Origin: Caryophanales bacterium
Lineage (GTDB): Bacteria > Bacillota_I > Bacilli_A > RFN20 > JAISJY01
Assembly: GCA_031261365.1 (NCBI GenBank)
Contig: JAISJY010000145.1
Location: 1 to 8,753, forward strand
DNA: 8,753 bases
Reading direction: 5' to 3'
Part shown: piece after piece, positions 1 to 6,331 of the stretch
Position numbering within the stretch: position 1 is the first letter of the stretch
Layout of the letters: the number at the start of each line of letters is the position of its first letter
Made by a program: the position numbers and the translations under genes
The notes under the pieces: generated by a model
Database searches by the model: none
Told to the model about the DNA's origin: nothing
Seen by the model: the letters and a program-made list of their open reading frames with translations, nothing else

Positions 1-99
1 TATAATTTACTAAATATATCATTTAAACTAGATTATAATAAAGCATATGAGAAAGTTGAAAAATTTAAAAAACACCTAAAATCAATAATCTTCGCATAA
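1..99 (+). CDS. C-terminal fragment of an unidentified protein
   Basis: Frame 1 is open from the first base to a TAA at 97-99, giving 32 residues. They are rich in Lys, Tyr and Phe (for example LDYNKAYEKVEKFKKHLK) and look like an amphipathic charged helix ending in a short hydrophobic tail (SIIFA). The composition (AAA Lys, TTA Leu, ATT/ATA Ile) resembles real coding sequence in this window, and the stop sits just before a clear regulatory region, so I read it as the end of an upstream gene. The family cannot be recognised from this fragment. A 33-codon open frame at the window edge could also be chance. Confidence 0.5.
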   Translation, partial: YNLLNISFKLDYNKAYEKVEKFKKHLKSIIFA

Positions 100-113
100 C
101 TCACGCCGAAGTC

Positions 114-136
114 GGGTTACAAGCTTTATATAACCT
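114..136 (+). terminator. Possible weak terminator after the upstream gene
   Basis: GGGTTA at 114-119 can pair with TAACCT at 131-136 (one G-U pair) around an 11-base loop containing AAGCTT. The following tract is T-rich but interrupted (TAATTAATTTTC). It sits 15 bases after the upstream stop codon and before the next promoter, which is where a terminator would be expected. The stem is short and lacks a clean U-run, so support is weak. Confidence 0.2.
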
Positions 137-168
137 TAATTAATTTTCTAATTTATTAAAAATAAATA

Positions 169-177
169 TGCTATAAT
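169..177 (+). promoter_or_regulatory. Extended -10 promoter for the riboswitch/ATPase transcript
   Basis: TGCTATAAT at 169-177 is a perfect TGn-TATAAT extended -10. The -35 position (about 149-154) has no good TTGACA match, which is tolerable for an extended -10 promoter in AT-rich Firmicutes. Transcription would start near 183-185, placing the whole 5' hairpin and the manganese aptamer in the leader. The ATPase gene starts about 165 bases downstream. Confidence 0.7.
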
Positions 178-182
178 TCTTA

Positions 183-208
183 TGTTAAATTGTGAAAAAC
201 ATTTAACA
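183..208 (+). repeat. 8-bp perfect inverted repeat at the 5' end of the leader
   Basis: TGTTAAAT (183-190) and ATTTAACA (201-208) are perfect reverse complements separated by 10 bases. The repeat begins at the predicted transcription start, so in RNA it would be a 5'-terminal hairpin before the aptamer, which could slow 5'-end decay. As DNA it could be a dyad operator just downstream of the -10. It is not part of the yybP-ykoY aptamer consensus. Confidence 0.5.
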
Positions 209-214
209 AACCTG

Positions 215-303
215 AAAAAAGGGGAGTAGCTAAAGACTAAATTCTTGTTATAATCGTCAACACGGAAAAATCCCGGTTATAACCTAACAGTAGCCAGACC
301 TTG
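215..303 (+). promoter_or_regulatory. yybP-ykoY manganese riboswitch aptamer
   Basis: The 5' signature GGGGAGTAGC (221-230) and the mid signature CGTCAACACGG (255-265) are the two hallmark conserved segments of the yybP-ykoY Mn2+ riboswitch, and the 3' segment TAGCCAGACCTT (291-302) is the matching closing strand. Pairings visible by eye are P1 AAGG 219-222 with CCTT 299-302, P2 GCTA 229-232 with TAGC 291-294, an inner helix GTTATAA 247-253 with TTATAAC 277-283, and a short CGG 263-265 with CCG 273-275. The GGAGTA and CAGA strands form the internal loop next to P1. The family is known to sense Mn2+ and to control exporters, including P-type ATPases, which fits the gene that follows. The helices between P2 and the second loop are shorter and more AT-rich than in well-known examples. 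Confidence 0.9.
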
Positions 304-333
304 TTCGTTTATTTTGAATAAGGTATTTTTTTT
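298..333 (+). terminator. Riboswitch-controlled intrinsic terminator (expression platform)
   Basis: ACCTTGTTC (298-306) pairs with GAATAAGGT (316-324) as a 9-bp stem with one G-U pair, a 9-base loop, then A and eight T residues (326-333). Bases 299-302 (CCTT) of its 5' arm are also the 3' strand of aptamer P1, so terminator and closed aptamer exclude each other. Mn2+ binding should stabilise P1 and let transcription through, an ON switch. The ATPase SD follows directly at 334-341. Confidence 0.87.
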
Positions 334-347
334 AGAAAGGACCATAA

Positions 348-3053
348 ATGGAAAAAGAGTATTTAAAAGAGAGTTTACAAGTTGTTAAAGAGCTTGGAAG
401 TAATGTTGAAGTTGGTTTAACAACCGAACAAGTAAATATTAGCCGAAGTTTAAACGGAGAAAATGTTTTAACAGGTAAAAAGAAACAAAGTTTAATTGTT
501 AGTTTTTTATTATCTTTTTTAGACCCACTTATTTTAATCTTAATAGTTGCCGCGATTATTTCTTTAGTCGTTGCTTATTTTGTGGGTGGAATACATGCTG
601 GAGACTGGTTTGAAAGTGGAATTATAGTTTTTGTAGTTGTTTTAAATGCTATTATCGGTGTTATTCAAGAATCAAATGCTGAAAAATCATTAGAAGCTTT
701 AAAAAAGATGTCTTCACCTCTTTCTAGAGTTTTAAGAAATGGTCAAGAAGCTTTAATACCAACTGCTGAAATTGTTGTTGGTGATATTTTATTATTAGAA
801 GCAGGAGATATATTACCTGCTGATGCTCGGATTATTGAATGTGCTAATGTGAAAGTAGATGAGTCTGCTCTAACAGGGGAATCTGTTCCTGTTGAAAAGA
901 TAGCAGAAGTTTTAAAAGAAGATGTTTTATCAGTAGGCGATAGAAAAAATATGTTGTTTTCTTCTACCCCTATTACTAATGGTCGTCTTAAAGCAGTTGT
1001 TACTTCAACAGGTATGAAGACTGAAGTTGGCAAAATTGCTACTATGTTAATTAATGACACAGACCAAACTACTCCTTTACAAGATAAATTAGCTCAAGTT
1101 GGTAAAGCTATTAGTTTAATGTGTATTGTTATTTGTGTAGTTGTTTTTGGTTTAGAATTATTAGCTAAAGTTGTAACAGGTAATGCTATTGATATAGAGG
1201 TTATTTTAGATGCTTTTAAATCAGCAGTCGCTCTAGCAGTCGCGGCTATTCCTGAAGGTTTGGCAACTGTTGTGACAATTGTTTTAGCTTTAGGAGTTTC
1301 TAAAATGGCTAAAGCAAATGCTATTGTGAAGAAATTACCTGCTGTGGAAACTTTAGGCTCTACTAGTGTGGTTTGTTCTGATAAAACAGGAACATTAACT
1401 TTAAATCAAATGACAGTTTTAGAGTTATATAGAAATAGATTAATAAAAGTAGAAGATATAACTATTGAAGATGTTGATTTAATTAAGTTCTTTGCTATTT
1501 GTTCTGATGCTAAAATTGTTATAGAAGACGGTCTTGAAAAGAACTTAGGAGACCCAACTGAAATTGCTCTAATTGTTTTAAATAATAAATATGGCGAGGA
1601 TATTTCTAATATTAAGAGAATTGCTGAAATACCTTTTGATAGTGAAAGAAAGTTAATGACAGTTGTTGTTAATTATCAAGGTCAATTAATTTCAATTACC
1701 AAAGGTGCTCCAGATATTATTGTTAGTAGAAGTGCTTTTAAATTGGATACAGGAGTTAGTCTTGATAAATATACTAATCCTATTCATGAGGCTAATGAAA
1801 ACTTAGGAAATAGAGCTTTAAGAGTTTTAGGTTTAGCCATTAAATATTTAGAAGAAGTTCCAAGTGATTTAAACACTTTGGAAGAAAATATGCAATTTGT
1901 CGGTTTAGTTGGTATGATAGACCCACCTCGTGCTGAAGTTAAAGTTGCAATTGCTGAAGCTAAAGTAGCAGGGATTAGAAGTGTTATGATAACAGGAGAC
2001 CATATTGTGACAGCAGTGGCTATTGCAAAACAATTAGGTATCTTAAATGAAGGTCAAAAAGCCATAACATCTACCGAGTTACAAAGTTATTCTGATGAAT
2101 ATTTATTAGAACATATTGAAGATTTTTCTGTCTATGCTCGAGCTAATCCAAGTGATAAAGTTAGAATAGTTGATGCTTGGCAAAAGAAAAATAAAGTTGT
2201 GGCAATGACAGGCGATGGAGTTAATGATTCTCCAGCCTTAAAGAGAGCAGATATTGGTTGTGCCATGGGTATTACAGGTACTAATGTTTCTAAGGAAGCT
2301 TCTGATATGATTTTAATGGATGATAATTTTGCGACTATTATTTTAGCAATTAAAGAAGGTCGGGGCATTTATGATAATTTAAAAAAGTGTATTAAATATT
2401 TATTATCAAGTAATATTGGTGAAGTTTTAACTATCTTTATTGTTTCTTTAATCACAGTTTTATTTGGTTCTTTAATTGGTGATTTACAAACACCATTATT
2501 AGCAATTCATTTATTATGGATTAATTTAATCACAGATGCTTTACCTGCTTTTGCTTTAGGTATGGAAAAGCCTCAAGATGATGTTATGAGTAAAGCTCCA
2601 CGGAGCAAGAATGAAGGTTTCTTTGCTCATGGTTTAGGAATTGAAATTATTATTCAAGGTATTTTTATTGGTTTTATTACTATCACAGCTTATTTGTTAG
2701 GAGTATTTGTTTTTAAAGACTTAGTAACAGACCCACATATGTTAGGGCAAACAATGGCTTTCTTTACTTTAAGTGGAACTCAATTATTTCATTCTTTTAA
2801 TATTAAATCTTCACATACTATCTTTTCCAAATCAACCTTTAATAATAAGTTTTTAATCTTTAGTTTTCTTTTAGGTTTTGGTTTACAGTTCCTAGTTATT
2901 TATTTACCAGGTTTAAATGATTTATTTAAGTTTGTTGCTTTACCAATATTACCTTTGATAATTTCTTTAGTTTTAGGGGCTTCTACTATTCTTTTAGCTG
3001 AAATAATGAAGATAATTGATAATTATATTGAGAAAAGGAAGGCAAACAAGTAA
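348..3053 (+). CDS. P2A-type cation-transporting ATPase, probable Mn2+ (Mn/Ca) exporter
   Basis: A 901-residue P-type ATPase of normal length for the SERCA/PMR1-like class, acting in the cell membrane to pump divalent cations out using ATP. In order: cation-ATPase N-terminal domain (about 1-70), actuator TGES (176-179), M4 PEGL (302-305), phosphorylation site DKTGT with Asp345, nucleotide-binding GDPTE and KGAPD motifs, the TGDGVND hinge (621-627), then six C-terminal membrane segments. M5 carries NIGE (Asn689, Glu692) and M6 carries NLITD (Asn726, Thr729, Asp730), the ligands of Ca2+/Mn2+ pumps; there is no CPC heavy-metal motif. The SD AGAAAGGA lies six bases before the ATG. The upstream manganese riboswitch makes Mn2+ the likeliest physiological substrate (inference); Ca2+ is the usual database label and cannot be excluded. 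Confidence 0.95.
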   Translation: MEKEYLKESLQVVKELGSNVEVGLTTEQVNISRSLNGENVLTGKKKQSLIVSFLLSFLDPLILILIVAAIISLVVAYFVGGIHAGDWFESGIIVFVVVLNAIIGVIQESNAEKSLEALKKMSSPLSRVLRNGQEALIPTAEIVVGDILLLEAGDILPADARIIECANVKVDESALTGESVPVEKIAEVLKEDVLSVGDRKNMLFSSTPITNGRLKAVVTSTGMKTEVGKIATMLINDTDQTTPLQDKLAQVGKAISLMCIVICVVVFGLELLAKVVTGNAIDIEVILDAFKSAVALAVAAIPEGLATVVTIVLALGVSKMAKANAIVKKLPAVETLGSTSVVCSDKTGTLTLNQMTVLELYRNRLIKVEDITIEDVDLIKFFAICSDAKIVIEDGLEKNLGDPTEIALIVLNNKYGEDISNIKRIAEIPFDSERKLMTVVVNYQGQLISITKGAPDIIVSRSAFKLDTGVSLDKYTNPIHEANENLGNRALRVLGLAIKYLEEVPSDLNTLEENMQFVGLVGMIDPPRAEVKVAIAEAKVAGIRSVMITGDHIVTAVAIAKQLGILNEGQKAITSTELQSYSDEYLLEHIEDFSVYARANPSDKVRIVDAWQKKNKVVAMTGDGVNDSPALKRADIGCAMGITGTNVSKEASDMILMDDNFATIILAIKEGRGIYDNLKKCIKYLLSSNIGEVLTIFIVSLITVLFGSLIGDLQTPLLAIHLLWINLITDALPAFALGMEKPQDDVMSKAPRSKNEGFFAHGLGIEIIIQGIFIGFITITAYLLGVFVFKDLVTDPHMLGQTMAFFTLSGTQLFHSFNIKSSHTIFSKSTFNNKFLIFSFLLGFGLQFLVIYLPGLNDLFKFVALPILPLIISLVLGASTILLAEIMKIIDNYIEKRKANK

Positions 3054-3068
3054 AATCTCTAGAAAATA

Positions 3069-3077
3069 TGCTAAAAT
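3069..3077 (+). promoter_or_regulatory. Extended -10-like element placed for a leaderless transcript
   Basis: TGCTAAAAT (3069-3077) matches TGn-TATAAT at all but one base and resembles the TGCTATAAT promoter at 169-177. Its last base lies six bases before the ATG at 3084, so the expected transcription start would be the A of the start codon. No recognisable -35 is seen. It lies in the 30-base gap after the ATPase stop. The match could be chance in such AT-rich DNA. Confidence 0.4.
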
Positions 3078-3083
3078 AGAAAT

Positions 3084-3578
3084 ATGAATTTTGAATATCA
3101 AAAATTAAATTATGCCTCTGCCAAAAGAAGAGTTGTTGCCTATGTGATAGATTTTTTGATTACTTCAATGGTTATCTTTTTAATATTTATTCCTTTTGGA
3201 GTTGATAATGTTATTAAATTAATTAAAGGAAATCCGATTAGTTTAGATATTACAACTTTAATAGCCTTGTATAGAACTGTTTTTATTTCAGCTTTATTTT
3301 GTGCGGCTTATTTTATTATTGTTCCTCAAATATTTGAAGGTCAAACAATTGGGAAAAAGATATTTAAAATTAAAATAGTTAATTTAGATGGTAGTAGAAC
3401 GGATGGAGTTCATTTATTTATTAGAGAAATCTTTGGTAAATTAATCTTGAACTTTGGTTCTTTTTTTACAAGTCATGTTATCAGTTTTGCTTTATTAAAA
3501 AGTAGAGAAGATTATCGTGCAATTGAAGATATTTTAGCAGGTACTGCTGTTATAGACATTAGTCAAAGGAGAATATAA
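3084..3578 (+). CDS. RDD-family membrane protein
   Basis: A 164-residue protein matching the RDD family, small multi-pass membrane proteins of mostly unknown function (some members have been linked to ion transport). The N-terminal segment has the family's Arg and Asp pattern, RRVVAYVIDF (15-24), entering the first membrane helix. Further hydrophobic stretches lie at about 60-82 and 120-140. The hallmark GQTIGKK (86-92) followed by IKIVNLDG is the conserved loop before the last helical region. The start is fixed by an in-frame TAA at 3072-3074 and by the RDD motif close behind the ATG. No SD precedes it, so initiation is leaderless or depends on read-through from the ATPase. It lies 30 bases after the ATPase gene and one base before deoD; whether it works with either is unknown. 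Confidence 0.85.
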   Translation: MNFEYQKLNYASAKRRVVAYVIDFLITSMVIFLIFIPFGVDNVIKLIKGNPISLDITTLIALYRTVFISALFCAAYFIIVPQIFEGQTIGKKIFKIKIVNLDGSRTDGVHLFIREIFGKLILNFGSFFTSHVISFALLKSREDYRAIEDILAGTAVIDISQRRI

Positions 3579-3579
3579 T

Positions 3580-4281
3580 ATGTCAACACCCCACAACAAA
3601 GCCGAAGTTGGTGATTTTGCTGAAACCGTTTTAATGCCTGGAGATCCATTAAGAGCAAAATGGATAGCTGAGACCTTTCTTTCTGAGGTTGTTGAAGTAA
3701 ATAGTGTCAGAAATATGTTAGGTTACACAGGAAACTATAAAGGAAAAAGAGTTTCAGTTATGGGTTCTGGAATGGGTATGCCAAGTATTGGTATTTATTC
3801 TTATGAACTATTTAATGTTTACAATGTTAAAAGAATAATTAGGGTTGGTTCAGCAGGTTCTTATAAGAAAGAAGTTAAAATAAGAGATGTTGTTATTGCA
3901 ATGGGAAGTTCTACTAATTCTAACTATGCTCAACAATATCATTTAAACGGTACTTATTCTGCTTTAGCATCTTATAATTTAGTTGAAAAAGCGGTGGAAG
4001 TTGCTAAAAGGAAGAAAGTAAATTATCATGTTGGCAATGTCTTTTCTAGTGATGTCTTTTATACAGCTGGGGGAGATGATATTAATAAATGGGCAAGTAT
4101 GGGTGTTTCTTGTGTAGAAATGGAGAGTTATGCTTTATACTGTAATGCGGCTTATTTAGGTAAGGAAGCTTTAACTTTATTAACTATCTCTGATTCTTTA
4201 ATTACTCATGAAGCGACAACAGCGGAGGAACGCCAAACAAGTTTTGCTCAAATGATTGAAATAGCTTTGGAGATTGCCTAA
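3580..4281 (+). CDS. deoD: Purine nucleoside phosphorylase, DeoD type
   Basis: A 233-residue cytoplasmic enzyme of the hexameric PNP (nucleoside phosphorylase I) family. It splits purine (deoxy)ribonucleosides with phosphate to the free base and (deoxy)ribose-1-phosphate, in purine salvage. Counting the initiator Met, the residues line up with E. coli DeoD almost one for one: His5, the phosphate loop MPGDPLR with Gly21 and Arg25, the RVGSAG strand, VEMES with Glu180-Met181-Glu182, catalytic Asp205 in TISDS, and Arg218 in EERQT. No key residue is missing. The SD AAAGGAG ends inside the preceding RDD gene, whose stop is one base upstream, so this is the strongest ribosome site of the cluster. 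It leads a set of five tightly packed genes ending with dut, which places it with nucleotide metabolism. Confidence 0.97.
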   Translation: MSTPHNKAEVGDFAETVLMPGDPLRAKWIAETFLSEVVEVNSVRNMLGYTGNYKGKRVSVMGSGMGMPSIGIYSYELFNVYNVKRIIRVGSAGSYKKEVKIRDVVIAMGSSTNSNYAQQYHLNGTYSALASYNLVEKAVEVAKRKKVNYHVGNVFSSDVFYTAGGDDINKWASMGVSCVEMESYALYCNAAYLGKEALTLLTISDSLITHEATTAEERQTSFAQMIEIALEIA

Positions 4282-4282
4282 A

Positions 4283-4888
4283 ATGTTAGCAATTCCCAGT
4301 GGTAATATTGGCTTAATTATTGGTATTATTTTACTATCAGGTTGTTTAATAAAACTAATTTATGATATCTTTACAAAAGATTTATTTTCCACTCGTCTTA
4401 ATAAATATACTTTGTTTGCTGACCATATCTTATTAAAGAAAGTTGATTTAGAAACTAATATTTTTGATTATGTGGTTTTTGGCAATAAGTACATATATGT
4501 TATTAATCATTTAAAAGGTAATGGTCGTTTAATTGGTAATGAAAAAGATTATAATTGGATTTTAGTGAAAAGAAAAGAAAACGAAGAAATTAGAAATACT
4601 TTTGCTTTAAAAAGTGAAGAGTATAAAAAAATAATTACATTAGCTGATAGTGATTCTTCTTTTTTCTATAATGTTATTGTTTTAGGAAATGGTATCAAAT
4701 ATGATAATGATATTTATTTAGCAAATCCTAATTATAAAATTGTTGATGAAAGAAGTTTCTTTAAGTTAATTATGTCTTTGGAAAGAAACCAAGAATTACC
4801 AGATGTTTTAGTTGAAGAAATAGAAAAAGCAGCAACTAATATTTATAAAGAATCTTATCGGAATAAACTTAAAAGGAAGAAAAAATGA
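4283..4888 (+). CDS. Membrane-anchored NERD-like (nuclease-related) domain protein
   Basis: A 201-residue protein with one N-terminal membrane segment (about 9-31) and a soluble domain ending in a very basic tail (KLKRKKK). Residues about 55-90 resemble the core of the NERD nuclease-related domain: a hydrophobic strand with Asp62 (IFDYVV), a hairpin, a VIN strand with Lys78 (VINHLKG), then GRLIG and a Trp-containing strand. In canonical NERD domains the second strand reads like vIExK; here Asn75 stands near the expected acidic position, so catalytic activity is doubtful. The ATG at 4283 is preferred over TTG at 4274 because GGAG (4269-4272) is ten bases before the ATG but only one before the TTG. 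It begins one base after the deoD stop, and its TGA overlaps the next ATG. The family assignment is by pattern only; a diverged unrelated fold is possible. Confidence 0.6.
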   Translation: MLAIPSGNIGLIIGIILLSGCLIKLIYDIFTKDLFSTRLNKYTLFADHILLKKVDLETNIFDYVVFGNKYIYVINHLKGNGRLIGNEKDYNWILVKRKENEEIRNTFALKSEEYKKIITLADSDSSFFYNVIVLGNGIKYDNDIYLANPNYKIVDERSFFKLIMSLERNQELPDVLVEEIEKAATNIYKESYRNKLKRKKK

Positions 4889-5853
4889 CACCAGAATTGT
4901 GGGGAGTAATAATCTCAGGAAGTATTTTATTGACAGTAATTATTTTATTTAATTTATTTTTGAATTTAGTTCAAGTTATTTGGTTTGCCAGGAGGATGGA
5001 TTTTAGTAAAGGTTTTAAATATTTTACGGCTGAAGATTTTGGTTTAGAAAAAGAAACATTTGTTTTTGACAGTCTTAGTAAAATAAAAGTTAATGGTTAT
5101 ATTTATAGAATAAAGTTAGAAACTTATAAAGGTATTGTCGTTTTAGCACATGGTATGGGACCAGGTCATTTGGCTTATACGACTGAGATTAATTACTTTG
5201 CTCAAAATGGTTTTATTGTTTATGCTTATGATATTCCAGGGACTGGTAATTCTACTAATAAACACATTGGGAGTATGGAGGAAGCTATTGCAACTTTAGA
5301 AGGATTACTTGAATATTTAAAAAATGAAACTTTAAAGGTATCTTTATATGGACATTCTTGGGGTGGCTATGCTGTTTTAAATGTTAATAAGAAATACCAT
5401 TTACATGCTGTGGCAGCTTTAGCACCTGTTAGAAACTTCTTTTATGGAGTAGTCGGTAGTAAATCTATTTTAAACTTTGTTTATGTTCCTTTTATAACAC
5501 TTTTTAAATATGCAAAATATTATAAAATTGACACTGTTAAAACCATTAGTAAAACGAGAACTAAAACTGCTATTTTTTATTCTAGAAATGATCCATCTGT
5601 GCGGTTTCTTGATAACATAAATCCCTTTTATAAATTAAATAATCACTTAATTTCCTTAATTGAAAGAAATAAACCAACCCACCGAATTAATTTATCAGAT
5701 GAAGGACTTAAATATGATAATAAGTTTAATGAAGATTTAAGAACTATTAAAGATGAAAAAACTAGAGAAGAATATTTAAAAAATGTTGATTGGTCTTTAA
5801 TGACAGAATTAGATGAAAACTTAATGTCTAAGATATTAAGATTTTATGAATAG
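4885..5853 (+). CDS. Membrane-anchored alpha/beta hydrolase (serine hydrolase, Hydrolase_4-like)
   Basis: A 322-residue alpha/beta-hydrolase with a single N-terminal membrane segment (about 8-33) followed by an RR pair, suggesting a cytoplasmic catalytic domain anchored to the membrane. Visible motifs: the oxyanion strand VVLAHGMG (His89-Gly92), the YDIPGTGNS turn, the nucleophile elbow GHSWGG with Ser158, a likely acid in SRNDPS (Asp236), and a likely catalytic His266 in KPTHRI. This layout fits lysophospholipase or monoacylglycerol-lipase-like esterases, but the substrate cannot be read from sequence. A charged tail of about 55 residues follows the His and is longer than usual. Its ATG overlaps the upstream TGA (ATGA) and its end overlaps the VanZ-like gene by eight bases, so it is translationally coupled on both sides. 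The SD is AAAAGGAAG. Confidence 0.88.
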   Translation: MTPELWGVIISGSILLTVIILFNLFLNLVQVIWFARRMDFSKGFKYFTAEDFGLEKETFVFDSLSKIKVNGYIYRIKLETYKGIVVLAHGMGPGHLAYTTEINYFAQNGFIVYAYDIPGTGNSTNKHIGSMEEAIATLEGLLEYLKNETLKVSLYGHSWGGYAVLNVNKKYHLHAVAALAPVRNFFYGVVGSKSILNFVYVPFITLFKYAKYYKIDTVKTISKTRTKTAIFYSRNDPSVRFLDNINPFYKLNNHLISLIERNKPTHRINLSDEGLKYDNKFNEDLRTIKDEKTREEYLKNVDWSLMTELDENLMSKILRFYE

Positions 5854-6331
5854 GAATGTTTTTGCAAGTATTTTATTTTGGATTATTACTGCTTTATTAG
5901 TCGCGGTTATTTTAAAGTTCTCTTCTCAAAATGGAACAGATAGTAATTCAGTAAGTAAAGATGTTGTTATAAATATTGTTGGGGAAAATAATTATAATGA
6001 TTTAGTTAATAAATATACAGAAGATAAATTATTGTTTTTTGTGAGGAAAATGGCACACTTTACAGAATATTTCTTTTTTTCTTTATCTCTTTTTATGGCA
6101 ATTTACTTTACTAATAAATTAGTTTTTAATTTAAGATTTATCTATATCTTATTATTTTCATTATTAGGAGTTTTTCTTTTGGGGGGAATAGATGAAATAA
6201 GACAAAGTTTTTCTGTAGATAGAACAAGCAGTTTTATTGATGTTTTAATTGATAGTTCAGGAGGATTATTAGCTTTGATATTTGTTTATTTAATTAATTT
6301 ACTTTGGAGGAAGCATGAAAAGAGGATTTGA
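5846..6331 (+). CDS. VanZ-family membrane protein
   Basis: A 161-residue multi-pass membrane protein of the VanZ-like family. After the first helix comes the family's FSSQNG turn, then RKMAHFTEY (67-75), two central helices, IDEIRQSF (115-122), VDRTSS and DVLIDSSGG before the last helix. These Arg/His/Glu, Asp-Glu/Gln and Arg/Asp clusters are the conserved polar residues of VanZ-like proteins. The name comes from teicoplanin resistance, but most family members are of unknown function, and nothing nearby (no vanA/H/X) points to glycopeptide resistance. The start codon lies inside the end of the hydrolase gene without a convincing SD, so translation is probably coupled. The 3' end overlaps dut by 17 bases. 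Confidence 0.88.
   Translation: MNRNVFASILFWIITALLVAVILKFSSQNGTDSNSVSKDVVINIVGENNYNDLVNKYTEDKLLFFVRKMAHFTEYFFFSLSLFMAIYFTNKLVFNLRFIYILLFSLLGVFLLGGIDEIRQSFSVDRTSSFIDVLIDSSGGLLALIFVYLINLLWRKHEKRI

Noticed and set aside
743..1060. Open frame of 105 codons on the minus strand
   Set aside because: It is antisense to the actuator region of the ATPase, has no SD, and its sequence is a mirror of the AT-rich coding strand. There is no sign of a real protein.
2132..2368. Open frame of 78 codons on the minus strand
   Set aside because: It lies antisense to the conserved GDGVND region of the ATPase and has no recognisable domain or SD.
3574..3579. Perfect TATAAT just before the deoD ATG
   Set aside because: It directly abuts the start codon and follows the SD AAAGGAG. 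Transcription starting from it would begin inside deoD, so the match is a by-product of the AT-rich spacer.
4274..4276. TTG as start of the NERD-like gene
   Set aside because: The GGAG SD lies one base before it, too close; the ATG at 4283 has workable spacing.
4316..4348. Lipobox-like LLSGC in the NERD-like protein, suggesting a lipoprotein
   Set aside because: From the ATG start there is no Lys or Arg before the hydrophobic stretch, and hydrophobic residues continue after the Cys. A membrane helix fits better than a lipoprotein signal.
5846..6331. Glycopeptide-resistance function for the VanZ-like protein
   Set aside because: No vanA, vanH, vanX or regulator genes are nearby, and the family is broad. 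The resemblance supports a family name, not a resistance role.
4886..6331. Mycoplasma-type code with TGA as Trp
   Set aside because: TGA ends the NERD-like and VanZ-like genes precisely at overlaps with the next start codons, and no TGA is used inside the recognisable proteins. The standard code fits.
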